A stretch of 64,000 bases of DNA from Epiperipatus broadwayi (taxonomy: Eukaryota > Onychophora > Udeonychophora > Euonychophora > Peripatidae): positions 1,982,001 to 2,046,000 of the forward strand of contig JAQFVV010012572.1 in the NCBI GenBank assembly GCA_028023455.1. The letters are read 5' to 3'. The notes under the pieces are model-generated. The model did not search any database and was not told the origin of the DNA. It worked only from the letters and a program-made list of their open reading frames with translations. Within the stretch, counting starts at the first letter, position 1. Every line of letters starts with the position of its first letter. Positions 47,439 to 58,200 of this stretch are shown one piece after another. Both the position numbers and the translations under genes were made by a program.

Positions 47439-49250
47439 AAAGTCAACATTGAGAAGGGTGTAAGACAAGGTGACTCCATATCTCCAAAACTTTTTACAGC
47501 AGTGCTGCAAGAAATATTTTGTGGATTAAAATGGGAAGCTAAACGAGTGAAAGTAAATGGAGATTATTTAAGTCATTTAGATTTTGCAGATGATGTAGTT
47601 GTTTTTGCAACTTATGCTTCAGAGCTGCAGGAAATGTTACAGGAGTTATCAGATGAAAGTAGGACTAAAGATAAATGTTAAAAGACTAAAGTAATGTTTA
47701 ATGGATTTTCTCAAAATATAAAAATAAAGATTGATTATGATGAGTTAGAAGAAGTTAATAGTTACAAACACCTTGGTCAGATTATTAATACAGATGGAAA
47801 CATAATGGATGAAATTAATCATAGAATTAAACTTGGTTGGAGTGCTTTTGGTAGAAATAACTTGATACTAAAAGGAAATATACCTATGTGTTTGCTCAAA
47901 ATATGAAAATAAAGATTGATTATGATGAGCTAGAAGACGTTAACAGTTACAAACACCTTGGTCATATTATTAATACAGATGGAAACATAATGCATGAAAT
48001 TAATCATAGGATTAAACTTGGTTGGAGTGCTTTTAATAGAAATAACTTGATACTAAAAGGAAATATATCTACGTGTCTGTAAAAGAAGATTATAAATATG
48101 TTTTACCTGTTCTTACTTACGTATCAATAATGAAAGAAAGAAACAGTGCACTGGCAAAGACAGTACTATCAGGCTTCTGAATTTTAGGCTATTAAGATCA
48201 TATACAATTTGCAATGATCATCCAATTTTGACAGGCAATGTCTTCCAAATTATTTATGAGGACTAATAGTTTTAATTTTAACAGTATACAAGCCTAACAC
48301 GAGCATCAGTTTTGAAAGAAACTTTTTTAATTTCAACCATCAATAAAGATATTAAATGTATATATATTTTGCTCTAAATCTTTTTTTTTTTTTGTATAAT
48401 ATCTTACTTTTCTCATACGGTACTTATTAAACCTATTATTTTGAAATTTCCTTGTGAGTATATGACATTTTTAGTTATTAAAATGATTCTAAAATTTTAA
48501 ATACAATTTCAATAAATATTTAAGCCTTTAATATTATTATTGTGAGAGGAAGTTTTGATAAACAGATCTTCGAATTATTGCTTGTGAGTAACAAGCACAC
48601 GGTATACCCAGCACGCAAATAACAATTTATTTTTCGAAATAATAATCTATAAACCGAAATATAATTTATATTACTTTAAAATTTATTAAAAATATTAATT
48701 GAAAGTGTAAAAAAAAAAGTTTTACAAACAATAATCTTTTAAAATAATACATTTTTGAACGATATACTGCCGTAGGAAAAAAAAATTAGCTTTTTTTTAA
48801 AAAAAAAAAAAAACAGACCGAAAATTACATTTTGTTTTATTTACAAAAAAAAAAAAAAAAACCACTTTTAGAGTAAATAATTAAAAAAACAGATCGCTTT
48901 TTACAAAGTCATACTTTAAAAATACATCGATTCATGAAATGGTGAAATAGAATGTAAAATTATTACGTTTGACGGTATATTTAAATAGTTATGACTTTAT
49001 AAATTATTCACCCCTGTACATTATAGGCCCTGAATGTTTTAAATACTATGTTCATAAACGTTAGCAATGAGGCATTTAGAGGTTGCTGTTTTTACCGTGT
49101 GTAACGTGGAGAAACAGCGCCGCGTAGTGGGCTAGAATCTTGGTAGTTTCTGATAGCAGACGACACATAAGCGAGATGTGTTTACGGCAATCAGCGCCAT
49201 ATAGGTTCTTGCTAGAAGACGATGTAAGCTGCCAGCTAGCTTGTGGAAGG

Positions 49251-50597
49251 TTCCTGTGATGTGATGTATTATGGCTTCTCCTTAAACGAAGTCAAGAATA
49301 TCTCAGCAATTATGCCCAGATAAACCTGTTAGCCACTTTCTTTTACATTCCCCACTTTAAATTTACCCATAATCTGCTCTATCCCATTTCCACAACATAA
49401 TTTTTGTCAACTCTATAACCTTTATATCTAAATCCCCCTTATCTTTTCCCAAACCCAGCATAAAAACCAATAATTCATTTTCTGTATAATCACTCTTTTC
49501 ATATTTATTTTTCCACAACTTCATTATATGTACCCTTTCTGTTTTCAAGCATTTACATTCAATTAACAAATGCCTAATATTTTCAATTCCTTCCTTACAT
49601 AATTTACAAAATAAATCACCCATATTTTTCCATTTACATGTATATTCTTTTGTAGCTAAAGATCCCGTTCGAGCCTTAAACAATAAACTACTTTCCTTAC
49701 TATTATCATATATTAACTCACACCTAATATTCTGTTTATTTCTATATATATTTAAACTCTTTTTACTCTCCATACTATTTCTCCATTTCTCTAACTCCCT
49801 AGTCTTTATTAATAAATTTATTCTTTTATCCCATTCCTTACTACTATAACACTCAATAATCCTCTTAACACAATCATCCCATCTTTTGTACAAATATACT
49901 GATATAAATTCTTTATCCAAATCTTTTGCATACCGCATTACCTTTCTCACCCATCTTGTTACCTGCCCTTTACTCATAACCCAATTAAATACTATTTTAG
50001 CTATTCTTTTATTATCCATAAACTGCAATCTACCAAACATTTTCATTTTACTTTTTGCATCTCTCATATGAAAACTTGACCATCCCATTTCTCCTTAATT
50101 GCCTCCCTTGCTGTCCATACTTCTGCATCCAATGCATGTCTTCCTACTTCCCTTTGAGCTTTTTCTAAATAATCTAATATCTTTTTACTAACATATAATG
50201 CATCATTACCATATGTTAACCCTGCTACTGCAACTCCTTTCCATATAATTCTAGCTACATCATATTTATTATATGAAAATACTGTTAATTTCTTTATCAA
50301 TCCCTTTCTTTTCTTTGCTTCATTTATCAATTTTTTCTCCCATCCATCCAAATAATTTTTCTGATTACTTAAAATAATTCCCAAATAACTATATCTATTC
50401 ACCACACTTAACTTAATATCTCCCAATAAAAATTCTACATCTTCTCTTTCGTCAGTATTAACCATCATTATATTTGATTTTTCTTCACTAAATTTAATCC
50501 CCATCTCTTTAACCACCCTTGCACGTGTCCTCAACAACTGCAGGCATTTCTTAAGCTTATAAACTTCTTTGAAAATTTTCTCTGAAGAAAAGGCCAT
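49251..50597 (-). pseudogene. 5'-truncated LINE: RT thumb and C-terminal zinc-knuckle domain
   Basis: Two frames on the minus strand, 50597-50064 and 50088-49363, overlap by 25 bp with a frameshift and together give about 410 residues. The first starts inside the RT palm/thumb: GIKFSEEKSNIMMV matches the G..(F/L)N..KS box, and RYSYLGIILS the following YLG block. The second contains RTGSLATKEY and a CCHC knuckle, CKLCKEGIENIRHLLIEC (C-x2-C-x8-H-x4-C), typical of the C-terminus of I/Jockey/R1-group and related LINEs. It is not the RTE family nearby. The likely 3' UTR runs to about 49251, ending AATACATCACATCACAGGAA. The 5' end abuts gypsy sequence at 50598. Confidence 0.7.
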
Positions 50598-51075
50598 AGC
50601 ATTACCCCTCTATATGAGCTATTCCATAAGAGAAAATGCTGGACTTGGGACAAACCACAATAAAAGGCATCTCAGAAGTCAAAGATCTGTTAACATTGAG
50701 CTGATTATTGGTGTATTTTGACAATAACTTGGATATAACCTTAATGACAACACCTTAGAGTATGGAATTGATGTTGTACTTAGATTACATGGCAAGAACA
50801 ATGTTACAATTTGAAAAAAATTACAGCCAGTTACGATAAAAAGCACTATTATTTCTGCTGTTAAAAAATTCTATCAATATCTTTACGATTGTTCCATTAC
50901 AATAATAACAGATCACCACCCATTATTATGAATATTCTCTAATAAAACAACAGACACAATCCACAAATAGTATGTTGGTATAATAAATAGTCTGCATACA
51001 ATTATGAATTAAAATTTAAACAGGGGAATCAAATAAAAAATGTAGATATCTTTTGCAGGTACAAGACATAATTAC
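50598..51075 (+). pseudogene. Ty3/gypsy-type pol: connection and RNase H (broken)
   Basis: This continues the pol cut at 38995. In the family order the plus strand gives PLYELF-like sequence (about 50613), a W-TW-DK block with AFQKSKDLLTLS (about 50650-50690), LVYFDNNLDITL (about 50703-50745) and YGIDVVL (about 50760). Then come SAVKKFYQYLYDC (about 50858) and ITIITDHHPLL (about 50895-50930), the TDH.PL hallmark of RNase H. Last is YNYELKFKQGNQIKNVDIFC (about 51000-51060), like the closing Y.Y.I.Y..G..N..AD.LSR block. Multiple stops and frameshifts; inactive. Confidence 0.7.
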
Positions 51076-51279
51076 AAACAGAAAAAGATCCAGCAATAAA
51101 TCTTATTGACATCTGGAAGTCAAAATTACCAAATACTACAAAAAATAGATGAAGAATGGTCGACCCAGCAATCAGCCAGAAAATCACAACTCCTTATGGA
51201 ATTTATATAATAAGTTGTCAACAAATAAGAAATGTATTTTAGCACCCAACAAAGTACTAATACTTTCTTAAGCAAGTTA

Positions 51280-51490
51280 AGATGTATTGGACTTGCTGCA
51301 CAAAAGTCATTCTGGCATATTGAGAACAAAAGCATATCTCACAGATATGTGGTAGACTAGTGTTCATTCAGATATTAAATCCTACAGTAAAAGGTGCATT
51401 ATTAGCAAACATAAGAAATTTATTCCATGATCAAAAATTGAGAGATCTTGGAATCGTGTACATTGATATGCAGATTATTTAACAGTTTCT
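51280..51490 (+). pseudogene. Ty3/gypsy-type integrase fragment
   Basis: Downstream of the RNase H there are pieces like the integrase zinc-binding region and the start of its catalytic core, for example HSDIKSYSKRCIISKHKKF (about 51363-51418) followed by a W-N-RVHIDM-like stretch (about 51447-51470). The catalytic D,D-35-E set is not recognisable. The fragment fits the expected order after RNase H, which is the main support. Confidence 0.45.
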
Positions 51491-51499
51491 AACTCAATC

Positions 51500-53030
51500 G
51501 CAACAAAGTCACTATTTTTTTAATTTGTTTTCATTTCAAATTTGAAAAAAAAAAGGTATCAACTACCCATACATGAGTTACATCATTAGTTTTGTCTTTT
51601 TGTTATCTTTCAAATAGTGTATACTTTTTCCTAAGACAAAATTTGAAATTTTTATAAATTTTTATTTAAGCAGTGTCATTTAATTTTTCTTTTTTATCTC
51701 AGTTTAATGCACTCTTTTCTTCGATTAAAAAAAACTGCATCAAATTTTCAGATGAAAAAAAAAATTCTGACATAAATTTGAACATTAATGACCATTTTCT
51801 AATTTCTAGGCCTTGGATTTCAAAGATACTTTTGTCATCTAGCAATTTATATTGAAAATCTATTTTTGGAAAATACATTAATTTCTTTAGCAGCAAATAA
51901 ATAAAGAAAGGCTAAACAACCTGTACTTACAGAAGCTAGCAGAATACCAGGTTCTTCATTCAATAACTGAAAATCCTGCCAAACATAATGGAAAGACAAA
52001 GTAAGTTTAGGACTTTTCACAAATCATCAGACCTGAAGTTTCTCTTGTTATACATGAATAGTAAATTTTATAATTTTTTTATTTATAAATTTTTATCTAT
52101 AAAATTATTAGGAAAACTAATAAATATACCAATAAAAAAAGAATGTGGAATTGAAATGATAACAACTGGGAAATATTTGAGCCATCAATTTCAAGTGTAA
52201 GTCTGAGGAAGCCTAATTTTGCAGACATAATGATCCAAAATAGTTTTATAATTTATTATCATGCGTACATTTGATTAATAATGAAAAAATGTTGGATAAC
52301 AAAAATAAACTGATTGAATATATAAAATTGGATCTATATATATATACAAAGCTGCAGATCTAATGCATAAAGTAGCAGTAGTCGATTAAGCAATTACTAA
52401 ATTTACTGATCATAGTACAATATGACAATATGATCACTTAAAATTAGTGAAATGAGGTTCAAATAGTGGATCTATGCAAAGAGCCATAATGAATATGTGC
52501 ATCATAAGGAGTTGTACACAGATTAAAAAATGCTTTTCATGCTAACCAATGTCTAAGTATTTAATCTATGCTTTCAGTAGTTTTACATAAAATGAAAAAA
52601 ACTGCCTAAGTTTTTTTGGTTATGTGGTGTGATAATCATAGAGCAAAAGTGCTGAGAGATAGAGGGGCTGCTTTATTCCTTATTAACTAAAATTAAGATA
52701 GGTAATGCACCTCTTCAAATTCCATTTCATTTAGTTTTCTTCAGGAATGCTGATTGATATATCAACTCTACCCAACATCTTTCATATATTTCTGTTGGAT
52801 AAGATATATCTACATTTTCATTTACGTGTTTGTCCTTTTGCTGCATGATTACAGTATCATTTTATTATTTGTAAGCAATCATTTTGCAATAATCACTTGA
52901 TTTTATATTTCAGGTAGATTCTACCTAAACAAAATGAAATCTTTTTCACAACATGAAAGACAAGACAATTATCAAAAAAAAAAAAACATTATTATTATTA
53001 TTACTTAAATCTCAACAGTAATACACTTTT
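51500..53030. other. AT-rich DNA, no assigned feature
   Basis: Short overlapping frames on both strands at 51673-51896 and 51988-52200 show no domain. It could include the rest of the decayed gypsy element, but I see no LTR end. Confidence 0.4.
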
Positions 53031-53035
53031 TATAA

Positions 53036-53330
53036 AATTAAGTAATTCTACAAAACTTGTTCTGTTCAAGATAATATGAAATGGTAAAGATAAATATTAG
53101 AATAAGACCTAAAAGTATTTAGCAAAGCTAGATAAATGCTTTTAAATCTTATTTTAGTGGAATGCTGTTAGTCTTATTTTAGTATTATCTTTATCTTTTC
53201 ATATTAACTTGAACAATACAAGTTTTGTAGAATTATAGCTAGCTAAGTGCTTTCAAGTCTTATTTTAATGTTATCTTTACATTTTCATATTAACTTGAAC
53301 AATACAAGTTTTGTAAAATTATATTATTAT
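53036..53330. mobile_element. Small MITE-like repeat with three related arms
   Basis: AATTCTACAAAACTTGTTCT (53043) is complementary to two downstream copies, TTGAACAATACAAGTTTTGT at 53210-53229 and 53294-53313. Each copy includes GTCTTATTTTA and ATCTTTA motifs. The layout is one left arm and a duplicated right arm. No target duplication could be read in the ATTATT-rich flanks. Confidence 0.55.
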
Positions 53331-53537
53331 TATTCTACATTGCCCTAAATATAAATCTTTTCTACACCACGTATTGAATTTAAGCCATTTGCAACCTGAA
53401 GAGAATTTAGTCTAATTTATTCATCTGTTACTTTCTCCTCATTCTTAAATGCCGGCACCTGCAAGAAAAAATTTCTTGTGGAATTTGTTTTAAAAAAAGC
53501 AAGTTATCATTTACTCTATTTTTTGATATTTTAGAGT
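53331..53537. other. Spacer before RTE copy 3
   Basis: AT-rich, no feature seen. It ends in TTTTAGAGT immediately before RTE homology begins. Confidence 0.4.
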
Positions 53538-54671
53538 AGAGAACATTGGATTTCCACCAAGAGAACAAGCTGGATTTAAAAGTGGTTTTAGTACAGATCA
53601 TATCCAGGTATTAAGAGAAGTTATAGAAAGGACAGGTAAATATGAGTTGCCATTATGCTTTGGATTTGTAGATTATGAAAAGGTATTTGATTCTATAAAC
53701 ATTTCTTAAGTGATTAAAGCATTGGATCATAAAGGTATAGATCGAGGATACTGTCATATTTTAAAGAATATTTACAAAAATGCAACAGCAACAATTAGAT
53801 TACAAAATGATACTAGGAAAGTCAACATTGAGAAGGGTGTAAGACAGGGTGACTCCATATCTCCAAACCTTTTTATAGCAGTGCTGCAAGAAGTATTTTG
53901 TGGATTAAAATAGGAAGCTAAATGAGTGAAAGTAAATGGAGATTATTTAAGTCATTTAGATTTTGCAGATGATGTAGTTGATTTTGCAAATAATGCCTTA
54001 GAGCTGCAGGAGTTATCAGATGAAAGTAGGACTAAAGATAAATATTAAACAGACTAAAGTAATGTTCAATGGATTTTCTCAAAATATGAAAATAAAGATT
54101 ATGATGAATTAGAAGAAGGTAACAGCTACAAATACTTGGTCAGATTATTAATACAGATGGAAACAATGGATGAAATTAATCATAGAAATAAACTTGGTTA
54201 GAGTGTTTTTGATAGAAAAAACTTGATACTAAAAGGAAATATGCCTATGTGTTTGAAAAGGAAGATTTTTAATAAATGTGTTTTACCAGTTCTTACTTAT
54301 GGATCTGAGACTTGGACACTTAATAGTATGGAGAGATGCATGTTTGGAGTAACAAGAAGAGATCGAAAATGCAATTTATGGGAAAGAGAACAAACAGGTG
54401 TTACTGATCTCACTGAAAAAATTAAAAGACTGAAGTGGAGTTGGGCTGGACATATTTCTAGAAAAGATGATAATAGATGGACAATTGAAATCTTAAACCG
54501 GATTCCAAGAGATTGTAAAAGACCCAGAAAGAAATCACATGTGAGATGTTTGGATGAAATAAGAAAGTGTGCAAAGGTGATGTGGAGAAGAGAAGCTAAA
54601 GATAGAAGATGAATTGAACATGGAGAGACCTTCATCCTGCAGTGGATTAATAATGGTTGACGATGATGATG
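53538..54671 (+). pseudogene. RTE-type LINE, copy 3 with normal C-terminus (5'-truncated)
   Basis: RTE homology begins at AGAGAACATTGG (53538). The RT reads EQAGFKSGFSTDHIQVLREV, FVDYEKVFDSI, GVRQGDSISPNLF (about 53836-53874) and LDFADDVV (about 53957). The catalytic aspartates survive but stops and frameshifts follow. The DYDELEEGNSYKYL block occurs once. The C-terminal domain is in a single frame (54223-54612) with VLPVLTYGSETWTL, KIKRLKWSWAGHISRKDDNR and RRPRKK-like PRDCKRPRKKSHV, ending in a stop at 54610. A short 3' UTR ends in GATGATGATGA (54662-54672), typical of RTE tails. AGAGT occurs at both ends (53533-53537, 54672-54676), a possible short target duplication. The opposite-strand frame at 54297-54689 is a shadow. 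Confidence 0.85.
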
Positions 54672-54689
54672 AGAGTAATGAATTGTCAT

Positions 54690-55203
54690 AAATAAGTGAT
54701 ATAATTTATCACTTTATTACAAAATTTTATAATGAATGTACTGAACATGTTTAATTTTAAAATTTATCTAATGTAGAGAGACATTCTGAAGAAATATAAA
54801 AATCATAAGACTATATTAAATATTACTGTAAATAAACTTTTAATATTTTTCAGAAAAGTAAATGACATTATTTTGTTTTGGTGAGTCTTATTTAAAAAGT
54901 GATTTGTACTTCATTTTAAATAATTTGGATTTGTAAACAAGGCTTACTATCTCAATATTATTTTTAAAGAAACGGTCAATAAAAAAAAAGAAACTAATTT
55001 CTAATAACTTCTCTTTATTTTATACAATTATTTTTTTCAAGAAATATAGGTATGCTAAGCTTTTGAATTTTATACAAGTTATTAATAGGAGAAAAGGCGA
55101 AAAAAAAATAATAATAATGGTAATCATGTAAATGCATATCACAAATAACTGTAATTAATGATGTAATTATTTCCATTAATCTCATTCATTCATAATTAAA
55201 CTT
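54690..55203. other. AT-rich spacer
   Basis: No feature seen. It lies between the RTE tail and the first foldback element. Confidence 0.4.
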
Positions 55204-58200
55204 GGTAGTTTTCGGTCACGCGCACTGTGGCCACTAGGTGATGTTGCACCACCAAGAAGCCTGCAAGTGATAAATTTCTATCCAAAAATGGCTGAAATCG
55301 ATGGAAAATTAAAATTAAAATGCCAAAGGCAAGACATCAAAAGTAAAAAATCAAGTAAAAAAAAATTGGTTCACCTAAGGCAAGACATCAAAAGTAAGTG
55401 AAAAAATCAAGTGAAATAATATGTAATTTAAAAAAAAGTACACACACACATAAAATTGGTAAAACTACATACCCGCCCCAGCGGTAAATTGAAATGGTTC
55501 AAAAATAAGTAAAATACAAAATGCTTAAGGCAAAGTAAATCGAACAAAATCTAAAATACAAATTAAAAAAAAAAACAAGAAAATGCTATGAATTCAATTC
55601 GAATTACAAAAACAGAAATCGGTGAAAATGCTTCAAATGGAACACCCACTCCCAATGAAGAATTTCTATCCACAAATAGCTGAAATGGACAAATTAAAAT
55701 GCCTAAATCGAATAAATCTTTCTAAAATACAAATTTAAAAAAAAAAAAAAGAAAACACTATGAAATTCGAATTACAACAAAAACAGAAAAAGTTTAATGG
55801 TAAATGTCAAAAAAAAATGGCGGATGGGGCTTCATTAATAGCAGAAATTACAAAAACAGAATTTCATCAATAATTAGCTTTCAATATTTGCAAATATGCA
55901 CCTGCAATCAGATTCCAAAGCAGCGCAAAATACAAATTTAAAAAAAAAACAAGAAAATGATATGCATCAAGAATGCGATCAAAAATAAGTACAATGCAAA
56001 AACAAAAATTGGTGTCTAACAGATATACCCGCCCCTGCACGAAGAATTAAAACGAAAAATGGTGGTCATCAATATTTAAAAAATAAGACTATTTGCAAAT
56101 ATGCCTGTGCATTATCTAACAGATATAATAAATAATTCACAAACCTTAAATACTGACTAATACATATTAAGTAATTAAATATAGATAACAATGAGCGCAT
56201 AGTGATCTGTTGTTATCTCTTAGAATAATTTCAAAGCAGCTATTTATATCAGAAGAGAGACTAATTGTTTTCCCAAAAATTCATTACATTAATTATTCTC
56301 TGCTTTGAAATTATGGCATATAACATATGAATTTGAATAAAATAATCAGAATAGAAAATAGGCATGGCCATAGATTATAAAGTTTTAAATAATCATTGAT
56401 TACAGTTACAGAAAAAATTATTAAAAAGTTATATTTACTGGCAAAAATGTTAAAAGATTTTATTTTAACAATAATTTTAAGTATTTGAGAATATTATGGC
56501 ATATCATTTAAATAGATTTATAGATATTGCAGGGAAAATATTACCCAATTTTCTTCAAGGCTGACTTGTCCAGTTCCAGGCTCAGTTCGCTGACATTTGC
56601 ACTCTGATGACTTTATCGTCCACCATGTCCTGCCTTGTTTACAAATCTTCTTTAATTAAATTATAAAATTTAGCTTTCTATTGTTAAAATTTTTAACTTA
56701 GCACTTTTATCACAGACAATACCCAAGTGAATAACAGCAGATTAAAAAAAAAGAATTTAATAGAAGATATGTACTGAATAGTATCTAGGAAACAGTTATT
56801 TAAAAAAAGTTGCAAATTAAAATGTGACATAATAGACCTCTCACATTAAAAAATATAGATGCATTTACACTACCTTTTCTTAAATAAAACATAATTAAAT
56901 ATGCATCTTATATATATTTACTGTGCTAAAGTATATTTTAAAGAAAATATTTTCTCTTTGGAAAAATGCTGAAGAATCTCTAATTATTTTAAATTGCATT
57001 GGTATGTTATATTTTGCAGAACTACCTTCTTTAAGTAATTGTTTGCTAAAGCTATATTTTTTAATGTAAGAGGTCTATTACATCACATTTCAATTTGCAA
57101 CTTTCTTTAAATAAAACAATGAAATATGCATCTTATATATAATTACCAGTGGGCACAAAATATGGTACTAAAGTTTGTTTTAAAGAAAATATTTTCTCTT
57201 TGGCAAAATGCTAAAGAATCACTTATTATTTAAAATTGCATTGGAATATTATATATGTGAGAGGTCTATTATGTCACATTTTAATTAGCAGAGTTATTTA
57301 AAGAAAGTTGCAAATTAAAATGTGACATAATAGACCTCTCACATTAAAAAATATAGACGCATTTACACTACCCTTTCTTAAATAAAACATAATTAAATAT
57401 GCATCTTATATATATTTCCTGTGCCTAGAATATGGTACTAAAGTATATTTTAAAGAAACTATTTTCTCTTAGGCAAAATGCTGAAGAATCACTTATTATT
57501 TTAAATCGCATGGGGATGTTAAATTTTGCGGAACTACTTTCTTTAAATAATTGCTTGCTACAGCTGCACCTATATTATTTAATGTAAGAGAAGCCTATTA
57601 TGACACATTTCAATTTGCAACTTTCTTTAAATAAAACATAATGAAATAAGCATCTTATATATAATTACCAGTGTGCACGAAAAATGGTACTAAAGTTTGT
57701 TTTAAAAAAAATATTTTCTCTTTGGCAAAATGCTGAAGAATCACTTATTATTTTAAATTGCATTGGGATATTATATATGTGAGAGGTCTATTACGTCACA
57801 TTTTAATTTGCAACTTTCTTCAAATAACTGTTTGCTAGATACTATTATGTCCATGTCTTCTATTAAATTCTTTTTTTAATCTGCTGTTATTCACTTGGGG
57901 ATTGTCTTTGATAAAAGTGCTAAGTTAAAAATTTTAACAATAGAAAGCTAAATTTTATAATTTTAATTAAAGAAGAATTGTAAACAAGGCAGGACATGGT
58001 GGACGATCAAGTCATCATAATGCAAATGGCAGCGAACTGAGCCTGAAACTGGACAAATCAGCCTTAAAGAAAATTGGGTAATGTTTTTCCTGTATTATCT
58101 ATAAATCTATTTAAATGATATGCCATATTCTCAATTACTTAAAATTGTTGTTAAAATAAACTCTTGTAACATTCTTGCCAATAAATATAACTTTTTAATA

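Larger units (their letters stand above)
43727..48082 (+). pseudogene. RTE-type LINE, copy 2 (5'-truncated, interrupted)
   Basis: The plus strand encodes GIDPRYCHILKNIYKNATA and TIRLDNDTGKVN (43733-43822), is cut by an insertion, and resumes with KVNIEKGVRQGDSISPKLF (from 47439). It then gives LDFADDVVVFATYASELQ (about 47578-47631). Unlike copy 1, this copy keeps the intact FADD and GVRQGD motifs. Two tandem copies of the DYDELEEVNSYKHLG segment follow (47700-48082), then a stop and the shared non-RTE tail. No endonuclease is present; the 5' truncation point is about 43727. Confidence 0.8.
43727..49249 (+). repeat. Right arm of the RTE inverted repeat (interrupted)
   Basis: It starts at GGTATAGATCCAAGATATTG and ends at AGCTAGCTTGTGGAAG, and is complementary to 39110-41140. 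A 3616-bp Penelope-like element (43823-47438) interrupts it. Beyond 49249 the two arms no longer match. Confidence 0.75.

Noticed and set aside
54297-54689. 130-codon minus-strand frame
   Set aside because: It is the antisense shadow of the RTE copy 3 C-terminal domain.
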